From: DAOTVD01 sp034437075
GTDB lineage: Bacteria > Chloroflexota > Anaerolineae > Aggregatilineales > J027
Assembly: GCA_034437075.1 (NCBI GenBank)
Contig: DAOTVD010000062.1
Coordinates: 1-9,647, forward strand
Direction of reading: 5' to 3'
Length of the DNA stretch: 9,647 nt
The translations under genes were made by a program, and so were the position numbers. Of the stretch, positions 1 to 6,811 are shown piece after piece. The stretch's first letter is position 1. The number at the start of each line of letters is the position of its first letter. Under the pieces are notes generated by a model. The model ran no database searches and was not told the DNA's origin. It worked only from the letters and a program-made list of their open reading frames with translations.

Positions 1-578
1 AGGCGGTTATAGTCTTCTGCCGAAGCTAGCGCGCCTGTTGGGTTGTTCGGATAATTGACCCACATCAGTTTGGCGGCTTGGGCGACCTCCAGCGGAATCT
101 GATTGATATCCGGTAGATAGTTATGCTCAGGCGATAAACGCATACCCGCGAAGGTTGCTCCCGCGAAGGTCGCCGTCATCTCGTATGCGGGGTAACCGGG
201 GCGTGGTGCCAGTACGGTATCCCCTGGATTGACCAGAGCGAGCGTCAAGTTCATGATGCCCTCTTTCGAGCCCAGTAAGGGCAGAACCTCGCTTTCGGGG
301 TCTAGCACAACGCCAAACATGCGCTTGTAATATCGCGCGACGGCGGCGCGAAAAGCTGGAATGCCCCGGTAGCCCGCGTAGCCATGTTTGCTCGGTTGGC
401 GGGCGGATTGTGCTAGATGCTCGATCACTGGAGCCGGTGGCGGCAAATCCGGGCTGCCCATATCAAGGCGTAGGATATTCTGACCCGCCGCTTGTAGTGC
501 GCGGACATCAGCGCTGATTTTGACAAATGGATAATTCGGTAGATTTTGGATGCGATTAGCGACTGAAATCGTTGTCAT
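1..578 (-). CDS. dapL: LL-diaminopimelate aminotransferase-like, class I/II PLP enzyme (C-terminus beyond window)
   Basis: Reading the minus strand from ATG at 578 gives 192 codons running off the left edge. The visible part is the N-terminal half of a fold-type I aminotransferase. GSPDLPPP lies at residues 41-48, GSKEG at 103-107 (PLP phosphate-binding loop), GYP at 128-130 and NYPNNPTGA at 175-183, the asparagine loop that contacts the PLP ring. The PLP-binding lysine lies outside the window. The stretch LDPESEVLPLLGSKEG closely resembles DapL proteins as I remember them. DapL converts tetrahydrodipicolinate and glutamate directly to LL-diaminopimelate for lysine and peptidoglycan. The start overlaps the kinase stop as ATGA (575-578), and no good ribosome site precedes it, so translation is probably coupled. 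A related aminotransferase with another substrate is possible, so the family is secure but the exact substrate is not. Confidence 0.8.
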   Translation of the reverse strand, partial: MTTISVANRIQNLPNYPFVKISADVRALQAAGQNILRLDMGSPDLPPPAPVIEHLAQSARQPSKHGYAGYRGIPAFRAAVARYYKRMFGVVLDPESEVLPLLGSKEGIMNLTLALVNPGDTVLAPRPGYPAYEMTATFAGATFAGMRLSPEHNYLPDINQIPLEVAQAAKLMWVNYPNNPTGALASAEDYNR

Positions 579-1876
579 TTGCGAAATGCTTTATCTTGTC
601 TTTCTAGCTGTTCAATATTTTGGAAGCTTTCTGGTGAAATTATGGCTGGGTGTTGCATCCACGCAGCATCCGAATCGGTGCGCTGAAACTCTCCTGGGTG
701 TGCCAGCGGAAGCTGCACATAGAAACAACTGCCGGGGAGGTCTTTCTCATCGTGGCCTGGGCTTTCGACCCAGATGCGGCCCTGATGCGCTTCCACAATC
801 CCCCGTGCGATGGCCAATCCCAGCCCAGGCCCCCCACCTTTGAACTTGATCTTGCTACTGGAATGTAGCCCGATTTGCCCCAGCGAAAAGAATTTCTCGA
901 ACACAACACGCTGATCTTCTTTGGCTAGGCCAATTCCGCTATCTTGAAACGCGAGCGTTATCATGCGCGCTTGTTCATCCAAAGTGCCCCATATATGGAT
1001 GGTGCCCCCATCCGGCGTATATTTGATACCGTTTTCGATAATGTTGACGAATACTTGATATAGGCGTTCTGGATCGCCAGGAATCGCTTCTTTTGGCAGG
1101 GATGCTGCATCTAACGCGATTTGAATATTACGCGATTCGGCCAGGCGGTTTTGTTCGCTTACGACAATGTTCAACAAGCGTGGCAACCAAACGGGTTGCG
1201 GATTGATTTCGAGCAATTCCAATTCGATAGACGCCATGTCGATCATATCTTCGATAATCTCGCGCAAGCGCTGTATACCATTCAGAATGCCTTGCACGGT
1301 TTTTGATGCGCCCGTCACTTCGGCATCCGCCAGGGTACCATTTAGCATGTTGGCATACCCTTCGATGAGCGTTAGGGGCGTTTTAAGCTCATGGGAAGCT
1401 ACGGAGATAAAATCGGCTTTGTGTTTTTCCAGGCGTTTGTGATCCTGCTGAGCATTGGTTAGGGTCGTATCCACATAGACATGTTGCGCTTGAGCTTCGC
1501 GCTCAGCAATAGCCCGCAGCAAGTTATCGAACACATCCGCGCATTCTTGGAGGATAATCAAGGCATCCTCCCCAGGAATCGGTTCACCCAGCTGATTGTA
1601 GACCTCGTGGCGAATCGTGGCTTGAATATCCAAGGCCAGCCCGATATAAGCTGCATCGGCTGGCAGATCACTTTGTCTATTTTCAAACCAAGCCGTGAGT
1701 ATTTCATCTGTAGCCAAGTCTAGCTGCCCTCTAGAGATCGATTGCAGGCTTTCCAATAGCAATTCCGTCATGGCATGCGCATTTTTACGCAAATGTTGGG
1801 AGGTGCGCATATGTGGCAGGATTGCCTCGCGCAAAGCATCGTGATTATCTTGAAGCCAAGTTGCAAATTGCCCCAT
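575..1876 (-). CDS. Soluble sensor histidine kinase (HisKA + HATPase_c)
   Basis: A 433-residue protein with a complete transmitter module. The H-box SHELKTPLTLIEGY at 161-174 carries the phospho-acceptor His162. The ATP-binding domain shows the N-box with Asn282 (NIIENGIKYTPDGG), the G1 box DSGIG at 312-316, an F-box FEKFF at 326-330 and the G2 box GGGPGLGLAIA at 347-357. Residues 1-130 are predicted helical and polar, with no membrane segment or signal peptide. They faintly recall RsbR-type N-terminal helical domains, but this is uncertain. Residues 120-155 look like a short coiled-coil linker. A polar tail of about 40 residues follows the kinase core. It should autophosphorylate in the cytoplasm and pass the phosphate to an unknown response regulator, since none is encoded in the window. 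The gene lies 30 bases after trmFO and overlaps the aminotransferase by 4 bases. The signal sensed is unknown. Confidence 0.93.
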   Translation of the reverse strand: MGQFATWLQDNHDALREAILPHMRTSQHLRKNAHAMTELLLESLQSISRGQLDLATDEILTAWFENRQSDLPADAAYIGLALDIQATIRHEVYNQLGEPIPGEDALIILQECADVFDNLLRAIAEREAQAQHVYVDTTLTNAQQDHKRLEKHKADFISVASHELKTPLTLIEGYANMLNGTLADAEVTGASKTVQGILNGIQRLREIIEDMIDMASIELELLEINPQPVWLPRLLNIVVSEQNRLAESRNIQIALDAASLPKEAIPGDPERLYQVFVNIIENGIKYTPDGGTIHIWGTLDEQARMITLAFQDSGIGLAKEDQRVVFEKFFSLGQIGLHSSSKIKFKGGGPGLGLAIARGIVEAHQGRIWVESPGHDEKDLPGSCFYVQLPLAHPGEFQRTDSDAAWMQHPAIISPESFQNIEQLERQDKAFRK

Positions 1877-1906
1877 AATAGAGTAACTCTTTATCGTATG
1901 TTCAAG

Positions 1907-3229
1907 TTATACGGTTTCCGCCACACTTTGCAAACGCTCTTCTAGATCGCGCAGGGCACGTTCGGCATAGGCGTGGCTACGTTGGCGCTTGTCTTTAATA
2001 TGCGGGACGAGTGGCGGTAAAATCCCAAAATTAGCTTTCATGGGTTGAAAGTTTTTTGCTTCAGCATGGCTGACATAGTGGCATAAGGCGCCCATCATCG
2101 TTGTTTCGGGTAGCGTCAATGGGGCTTGGCCTTTTAAGTAACGGGCTGCGTTGAGGCCAGCCAAAAGACCCGTCCCAACGTTGCCTACATAGCCCTCGAC
2201 GCCTACAATCTGCCCCGCAAACCAGAGCCCTGCACGATGCCGATACGCCATGCTGGGCTCGATAAGCATGGGGGAATTGATGAACGTATTGCGATGCATC
2301 TGCCCCAGGCGATAGAATTCAGCGGCCTCTAAACCCGGTATCAGGCGCAAAATGCGCTTTTGTTCGGGCCATCTCAGGTTTGTTTGAAAGCCTACAATAT
2401 TGTATAGCGTTCCGGCCAGGTTGTCTTGCCGGAGTTGAACAACTGCATGCGGGCGCCGCCCGGTGCGCGGGTCTTTAATGCCCACGGGGCGCATCGGCCC
2501 AAAGGCCAGAGCGTCGGGGCCGCGCCGGGCGATTTGTTCGATGGGCAAGCACCCTTCAAAGAATCGCGGGTCTTCTTTTTCGAACTCGCGAAGTTGTATC
2601 GTCTCGGCTTCCAATAATGCTGCGACAAAACGTTCATATTCTGCCCGGTTCATCGGGCAGTTGATATAATCGCCATCGGCATCCGCATCATAGCGACTGG
2701 CCCGAAAAGCCAGCGACATATCGATGCTTTCGGCATTCACGATGGGCGATAGTGCATCGTAGAAGTACAAATATTCGTCCCCCACATGCTTTTCAATGTC
2801 CTGCGCCAAGGCTTCGCTAGTCAGCGGGCCACTGGCGATGATTGTTGGTTCAGCGGGTATGAATTGGACTTCTTCGCGCCGCAACGTAATCAGCGGGTGG
2901 TGATCAATAGCTTGCTCAACCGCATCCGCAAAGGCATCGCGATCTACGGCCAAGGCACGACCCGCTGGCACAGCGGCATCATCCGCGCAGCGCAGCAGCA
3001 AAGACCCCATACGGCGCAGTTCATTTTTGAGCAAGCCAGGCGCCCGATCGGGCAGTATGGAACCTAATGAATTACTACATACTAACTCGGCTAGGCGATT
3101 GGTGGTATGGGCGGGTGTTTGCTGGTGCGGGCGCATCTCGTAAAGGGTTACATGGATGCCCTGTTCGGCGGCTTGCCAGGCTGCTTCGGTGCCTGCTAGC
3201 CCACCGCCAATAATGTGCAATTGCGTCAT
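1907..3229 (-). CDS. trmFO: TrmFO, methylenetetrahydrofolate-tRNA-(uracil-5-)-methyltransferase
   Basis: A 440-residue flavoprotein that methylates uracil-54 of the tRNA T-loop, with 5,10-methylene-tetrahydrofolate as carbon donor and FADH2 as reductant. The N-terminus has the dinucleotide-binding motif IIGGGLAGTEAA (residues 6-17). The family signature CSNSLGS gives Cys51, and FEGCLPIE gives Cys227. These match the two functional cysteines of Bacillus TrmFO (53 and 226 as I recall). GPMRPVGIKDPRTGRRP (244-260) and GQIVGVEGYVGNVGTGLLAG (339-358) are also typical, and the length is normal. I chose ATG at 3229 because the FAD motif begins right after it and AAGGA lies upstream at a workable distance. 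A GTG at 3298 in the same frame would add 23 untypical residues. The upstream TPR gene is 81 bases away and the kinase follows after 30 bases. Confidence 0.97.
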   Translation of the reverse strand: MTQLHIIGGGLAGTEAAWQAAEQGIHVTLYEMRPHQQTPAHTTNRLAELVCSNSLGSILPDRAPGLLKNELRRMGSLLLRCADDAAVPAGRALAVDRDAFADAVEQAIDHHPLITLRREEVQFIPAEPTIIASGPLTSEALAQDIEKHVGDEYLYFYDALSPIVNAESIDMSLAFRASRYDADADGDYINCPMNRAEYERFVAALLEAETIQLREFEKEDPRFFEGCLPIEQIARRGPDALAFGPMRPVGIKDPRTGRRPHAVVQLRQDNLAGTLYNIVGFQTNLRWPEQKRILRLIPGLEAAEFYRLGQMHRNTFINSPMLIEPSMAYRHRAGLWFAGQIVGVEGYVGNVGTGLLAGLNAARYLKGQAPLTLPETTMMGALCHYVSHAEAKNFQPMKANFGILPPLVPHIKDKRQRSHAYAERALRDLEERLQSVAETV

Positions 3230-3280
3230 GGTATTGTCGATCCTTGTAGGCGAGCGTCTTTTATGAGTATCGGCACGAGA

Positions 3281-3286
3281 TTTATA
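3281..3286 (-). promoter_or_regulatory. Possible -10 element for trmFO
   Basis: On the minus strand TATAAA lies about 52 bases before the trmFO ATG, in the gap after the TPR gene. It would give a short leader that excludes the upstream GTG start. No good -35 hexamer lies 16-18 bases further upstream, so this is only a weak candidate. trmFO may simply be read through from the folB end. Confidence 0.22.
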
Positions 3287-3310
3287 GAATGGTACCACAA
3301 AGTGAATTTT

Positions 3311-4564
3311 TCAGTGGTTTGAATGGGATAGTTCTTCAGAAAATCGTAAGTAAATATGGGTTTTTTGCAACATGTCCCCGCCACTTGGTGGAGCTAAATC
3401 GAGGGCTACGCGATAGGCAGCCGCTGCTTCGGCATATCGCTCTAAGGCGAACAAGGCATTACCTTTCAGGTTAAAGCAGCGCCAATCGGTTACCGGAGTG
3501 TTCTCTTCGGATGCGTTGCGTTCGATTTCACCAATGGCATCTAATGTTTTTTCGTAGGCACGCATGCGGTAAAAGCAACGTGCCAGTTGGTAGCGCAAAG
3601 ATGTTTCCCACGGATGGTATGGGTTAAAATCTAACGCTTTTTCAAAGGCGGTGATGGCTTGTTGATAGCGCTCGATCTGAAAGGACAATTGGCCAATCTT
3701 TTCGTGAACCTGGCTCCAGGTGACATCGATACCCGGTGGGCGCTTACTTGACTGCAAAAAACGCATGTAATGTTCAATAGCATCCGCTTCATGGCCAGGC
3801 ATGACGGCCAGTACATTGGCCATCGCCATATGGGCTTCGGGCAATGCCGCGCGATGGTCGGCTGTGCTGCCATTTTGAATATCGCGCAGGGCGCGTCGCG
3901 CCGCTTTGAGTGCGGCTTCGGGCTTTTGATTTTCCAGATGAGCGCGGCTGATGCGAATATATAATTGAATCACCCACCCCGGTTCGGCTTCTGGGGGATA
4001 GTGATCGAGCGCCCAGTTGAGATGTTGTAATGCTTTTTCGGGGTTGCGATGTTCGATGAGGGCGATGAAGCCCAGGCGTTCATGAGCCAGGGCGCGAATA
4101 CTCAACGGGTCGGCGGGTGCTTCAAGCGCCTTTTGAAACAGGGTTTCGGCTTCGCTGGTGGCATTGTGGCTGAGTTTTATGCGCCCCATCTGAAAATATA
4201 CCCAGGCTCTTGGTTGGGCATCGGCTTCCAAGACTTCGATGTATAAAGTGAGGGCTCGCTCAGTGTCTTGGCGGTCAGAGAAACCCAGCACTGCTAACTC
4301 GAAGCGTGCAAAATATGCATCAGCCCATAAGATTTTAATTTCCTGCGGAATATGGCCGTCATAAAGTGCTACGCCCGTTTCAATATCTTCAAGTGCTTCA
4401 TCAGGACGCCCCTCGATTAACCGCACATGTGCGCGTCGAAATAATAATTCGGCGCGATCTTGAGCGGCGCGCGTGTGGCGTAGTTCTTTTGTGATGATGA
4501 CAAGCGCCCGTTTATAGTCTTTGGTTCCAATGATCTGATCAATTTTGGTGATACTGTTTTGCAT
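3311..4564 (-). CDS. Tetratricopeptide repeat (TPR) protein
   Basis: A 417-residue, almost wholly helical protein made of degenerate TPR units. The clearest are near residues 285-315 (EKIGQLSFQIERY, then AITAFEKALDFNP) and 362-392 (NLKGNALFALERYAEAAAAY, ending ALDLAP). Weaker units lie near 39-70, 119-150, 158-190 and 322-350. There is no signal peptide, membrane segment or enzyme domain, so it is probably a cytoplasmic scaffold or partner-binding protein. The binding partner cannot be read from the sequence. The start lies 4 bases after the stop of the folB/folX gene, with only a poor ribosome site in between, so the two are almost certainly co-translated. No function is assigned beyond protein-protein interaction. 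Confidence 0.88.
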   Translation of the reverse strand: MQNSITKIDQIIGTKDYKRALVIITKELRHTRAAQDRAELLFRRAHVRLIEGRPDEALEDIETGVALYDGHIPQEIKILWADAYFARFELAVLGFSDRQDTERALTLYIEVLEADAQPRAWVYFQMGRIKLSHNATSEAETLFQKALEAPADPLSIRALAHERLGFIALIEHRNPEKALQHLNWALDHYPPEAEPGWVIQLYIRISRAHLENQKPEAALKAARRALRDIQNGSTADHRAALPEAHMAMANVLAVMPGHEADAIEHYMRFLQSSKRPPGIDVTWSQVHEKIGQLSFQIERYQQAITAFEKALDFNPYHPWETSLRYQLARCFYRMRAYEKTLDAIGEIERNASEENTPVTDWRCFNLKGNALFALERYAEAAAAYRVALDLAPPSGGDMLQKTHIYLRFSEELSHSNH

Positions 4565-4568
4565 AGCT

Positions 4569-4931
4569 TTACATGTAATCCTCAGCCTGGCGTTCGATGA
4601 TAACGCCTACCGTATCGGCATAGCGTAGCGCACCGGGTTTATATACCTCAACGCGCAGGCGTGGCACCGCATGGTCTCGAATCGCTAAGCGGGCGATGCT
4701 CTCGGCTAATGCTTCCACAGTTTTGTATGAGGAGGACTCAACATGGGCGATAACCGCTTTATTGACCGTTCGGTAATTCAAAACATCATCTGGATTATCG
4801 GTGCGGCCTGCTGCGCGTAAATCTGTAAAAAAGGTCATCGAGATGATAACATCTTGCTTTTTGCCGAGTTCATGGTCGCTGAACCCGATTTCGCAGCGCA
4901 AGCGCAAATTTTTGACAATGATCTGATCCAT
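4569..4931 (-). CDS. folB: Dihydroneopterin aldolase / dihydroneopterin-triphosphate epimerase family (FolB/FolX)
   Basis: A 120-residue protein of the usual family length. FolB cleaves 7,8-dihydroneopterin to 6-hydroxymethyl-dihydropterin and glycolaldehyde in folate synthesis, and FolX epimerises the triphosphate. Residues aligning with the aldolase active site are present: Glu21 (DHELGKKQ), Tyr53 (LNYRTV), Glu73 (TVEALAES) and Lys98 (VYKPGA). The ending GVIIER is typical of FolB. The N-terminus VKNLRLRCEIG, LNYRTVNK (51-58) and ALRYADTV (101-108) instead recall E. coli FolX. The symbol folB is therefore the conservative choice, supported by the divergent folE next door. The ribosome site AAGGAAG precedes ATG at 4931. 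It is the first gene of the minus-strand run, and the TPR gene begins 4 bases after its stop. Confidence 0.93.
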   Translation of the reverse strand: MDQIIVKNLRLRCEIGFSDHELGKKQDVIISMTFFTDLRAAGRTDNPDDVLNYRTVNKAVIAHVESSSYKTVEALAESIARLAIRDHAVPRLRVEVYKPGALRYADTVGVIIERQAEDYM

Positions 4932-4985
4932 ACTTTGGGGCTTCCTTATCTAATGCTCACCTTATTCATATGCCGGATTGATGTC

Positions 4986-5008
4986 GTATATGATAATGTA
5001 TCACATAC
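4986..5008. promoter_or_regulatory. 23-base dyad, candidate operator between folB and folE
   Basis: The left arm GTATATGATA (4986-4995) and right arm TATCACATAC (4999-5008) are inverted copies that pair at 9 of 10 positions, around the central triplet ATG. The inner TGATA/TATCA halves are perfect. The size and placement suit a dimeric repressor or activator site in the 204-base divergent region. It overlaps the candidate -10 of folB and lies about 80 bases upstream of the weak folE -10. No run of T follows on either strand, so it is not a terminator. I do not recognise the binding family. Confidence 0.45.
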
Positions 5009-5019
5009 ACAGTACTCAA
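4990..5019 (-). promoter_or_regulatory. Candidate promoter of the folB run
   Basis: On the minus strand TTGAGT (5014-5019) is followed after 18 bases by TATCAT (4990-4995). These match the sigma-70 consensus at 4/6 and 5/6 positions. The transcript would start about 50 bases before the folB ATG. The -10 hexamer lies inside the dyad at 4986-5008, so a bound regulator could block it. This is a pattern match only. Confidence 0.35.
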
Positions 5020-5086
5020 GTTGGTCTGTTTGCTAAAGGCTATCATGCCCACCACAATGACCCATCAGAATAGCTACTGTAGCGCG

Positions 5087-5092
5087 TATAAC
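5087..5092 (+). promoter_or_regulatory. Possible -10 element of folE
   Basis: TATAAC matches the -10 consensus at 5 of 6 positions and lies 43 bases before the folE start. No acceptable -35 hexamer is seen at 16-18 bases upstream, so the site would need an activator or is spurious. I saw no tetrahydrofolate riboswitch-like fold in the short leader. Confidence 0.25.
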
Positions 5093-5135
5093 CTTTCTGT
5101 ACACCTGAGCTCATTGCAACGATGAGGAGTAACGC

Positions 5136-5900
5136 ATGAGTAACTACAACGGCAATGGCCGGAACGATGCCCCAATAGAGCCCAATGGGCGAAACGGACG
5201 CTTAACCGTCAACTTACCTAACGTGGTTGGTGGGCAAGTCGTGAGTGGGCAATCGTTACTTGATTATACAGGGTCTGAGATGTTGGATGACACCCACATT
5301 GATGAATATCCTGCTACCGAGGTTTTGACGGGCGATGCGGAACAATATGCACGGGTAGAGCGTGCTATTTTCGACTTACTCGATGCGTTTAACGTTAATT
5401 GGGATGACCCGAATTATCAGGAAACACCCCAGCGCGTTGCCAAAGCCTATATGGAATTTTGGGCCAGTGGTTACGGGCGTGATGCAGAAAATGAAATTAC
5501 GGTATTCCCCAATAGTAGCCGCAGTGCTGATCTGGTCATGGTCAAGGACATGCGTTTCTACAGTTTATGTAGCCATCATTTGGCGCCGTTTTCTGGGTTT
5601 GGGGCCATTGCCTATTTGCCGAACAAACATTTATTGGGTCTCTCAAAACTGGGTCGCATTTTGGACATTTACGCCCGGCGCTTTCAATTGCAAGAGCGTA
5701 TCGGCGCGCAAACGGCAGATCGTTTGATGGAGCTTTTGCAGCCCCAGGGGGTGATGGTCATCTTGTATGATGCCGAGCATATGTGTATGTCTTCCCGAGG
5801 CGTGAAGTTGCATGAAGCAACCACGACGACCATCGCGGCGCGCGGTGTTTTCAAGAACTCGGCGCAATTACGTTCCGAAGTGATGGCGTTGTTACGCTAG
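5136..5900 (+). CDS. folE: GTP cyclohydrolase I (type IA)
   Basis: A 254-residue protein that converts GTP to 7,8-dihydroneopterin triphosphate, the first step of folate and tetrahydropterin synthesis. The zinc site is complete: Cys145 and His148 in SLCSHHLAPFSG, and Cys217 in AEHMCMSSRG. His147 and His215 fit the catalytic histidines (112 and 179 in E. coli numbering). PNKHLLGLSKLGRILDIYA (162-180), RIGAQTADRL (188-197) and EATTTTIAARGVF (227-239) are family-typical. The catalytic core starts near residue 68. Before it lies a 65-residue polar tail rich in Asn and Gly, probably disordered. The start is fixed by GAGGAG at 5124-5129, 6 bases before ATG. It is divergent from folB, and the transglycosylase gene follows after 98 bases. 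Presence of the Cys-His-His-Cys set argues for the zinc-dependent IA type, not FolE2. Confidence 0.97.
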   Translation: MSNYNGNGRNDAPIEPNGRNGRLTVNLPNVVGGQVVSGQSLLDYTGSEMLDDTHIDEYPATEVLTGDAEQYARVERAIFDLLDAFNVNWDDPNYQETPQRVAKAYMEFWASGYGRDAENEITVFPNSSRSADLVMVKDMRFYSLCSHHLAPFSGFGAIAYLPNKHLLGLSKLGRILDIYARRFQLQERIGAQTADRLMELLQPQGVMVILYDAEHMCMSSRGVKLHEATTTTIAARGVFKNSAQLRSEVMALLR

Positions 5901-5924
5901 CGGTTTTGGATCGGATCGTTATGC

Positions 5925-5953
5925 TTGACCACGACCAAACAACTTGTTAGGCT
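5925..5953 (+). promoter_or_regulatory. Candidate promoter for the transglycosylase/PCD pair
   Basis: TTGACC (5925-5930), a 17-base spacer and TAGGCT (5948-5953) resemble a sigma-70 promoter. The -10 is poor at 3/6, but it is preceded by TG one base upstream, as in extended -10 promoters. A small perfect dyad, AACAA-C-TTGTT (5938-5948), overlaps the end of the spacer. A start here would give a leader of roughly 40-50 bases. No terminator was found between folE and this site, so read-through from folE is also possible. Confidence 0.35.
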
Positions 5954-5998
5954 AGAGACACCGCTGCTGAACTGATGTTCTGCATGTTGTAATCTTGA

Positions 5999-6799
5999 GT
6001 GAAAAAACCCATGCGCAAAATTCCTGCATCCGAACAACCTACCCAGTTAAACGTTCGCGAGACATCTTCCCCAGGCCAGTTAACATTCCAGGGTCGTTCT
6101 TGGCGTTGGCTGGCCGCCGTTGGCGTGTTTGTGGTGGCGTGTTTAGGCGGTCTGGCTATCGCTACAATGGCCGTTACCAACGCTTATATGGCTCTGGATG
6201 AAACCGACGAAGTATCTTACGAGGTGATCCAGCGTCCCGAGCCGGTGACCGTGGCTTCAACACGGGGTGAAGCGGTTGCTCAGGCTCCGCTTTCCCCCAT
6301 TTTTACCCCAGAGGTACAATTCTGGGCGCCGTTGATTGCAGAATGGGCGCTATCTTGGGAAATTGACCCGAATTTGATTGCGACGGTGATCCAGATCGAA
6401 AGCTGTGGTGACCCTTTGGTATCTTCCAGCGCGGGCGCGCAAGGGTTGTTCCAGGTGATGCCGTTTCACTTTGATGACGGTGAAGATATGCTAGATATAC
6501 AGAATAATGCACGACGTGGCCTAAACTATCTAAATGAAGGATTAGATATTAGCCAAGGACATGCAGGCCTAGCCCTGGCTGGCTATAATGGCGGACATAG
6601 CCGCATTCGTTTGGGGTCGGCATCTTGGTATCACGAAACGCAACGCTACTATTATTGGGGGGCGGGCATTTATGAAGATGCCACGGCGGGCCGCTCACAG
6701 AGTGCACGTTTGCAAGAATGGCTGGCTGCTGGTGGACGGTCGTTGTGTGACCGTGCGCGCAATACTCAGGCAACGCTAGATGTAGAATTTGCACGCTAA
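5999..6799 (+). CDS. Membrane-anchored lytic transglycosylase (SLT fold)
   Basis: A 266-residue protein with a short cytoplasmic tail, one membrane helix near residues 35-60 (WRWLAAVGVFVVACLGGLAI), a flexible linker to about 100 and an SLT/goose-lysozyme-like domain at 105-225. The catalytic Glu is Glu134 in IQIESCGDP. GAQGLFQVMP (146-155) and AGYNGG (194-199) complete the usual family motifs. It should cleave the MurNAc-GlcNAc bond of peptidoglycan outside the membrane, forming the 1,6-anhydro end. Cys136 and Cys250 could form a disulfide outside the cell. The start is uncertain: GTG at 5999 gives this length, while ATG at 6011 removes four residues and has only a weak GAGTG before it. The dehydratase gene follows after 12 bases, so the two probably share a message, without an evident functional link. 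Confidence 0.9.
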   Translation: MKKPMRKIPASEQPTQLNVRETSSPGQLTFQGRSWRWLAAVGVFVVACLGGLAIATMAVTNAYMALDETDEVSYEVIQRPEPVTVASTRGEAVAQAPLSPIFTPEVQFWAPLIAEWALSWEIDPNLIATVIQIESCGDPLVSSSAGAQGLFQVMPFHFDDGEDMLDIQNNARRGLNYLNEGLDISQGHAGLALAGYNGGHSRIRLGSASWYHETQRYYYWGAGIYEDATAGRSQSARLQEWLAAGGRSLCDRARNTQATLDVEFAR

Positions 6800-6811
6800 A
6801 AGGAGATAATC

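Noticed and set aside
3230..3298. Upstream GTG start for trmFO adding 23 residues.
   Set aside because: The FAD-binding motif begins right after the ATG at 3229, which has an AAGGA site. The extra residues are not typical of the family.
4932..5135. A tetrahydrofolate riboswitch in the folE or folB leader.
   Set aside because: No long nested stems or conserved junction sequence seen. The only clear symmetry is the short 23-base dyad, which is better read as a DNA operator.
5362..5727. A 121-codon open frame inside folE in another frame.
   Set aside because: folE has complete catalytic motifs over this stretch. The alternative protein is unlike any family I know and has no ribosome site.
6125..6150. 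VVAC within the transglycosylase membrane helix matches the minimal lipobox pattern.
   Set aside because: It lies in the middle of the hydrophobic segment, about 47 residues in, and hydrophobic residues continue after the Cys. This fits a membrane anchor better than a lipoprotein signal.
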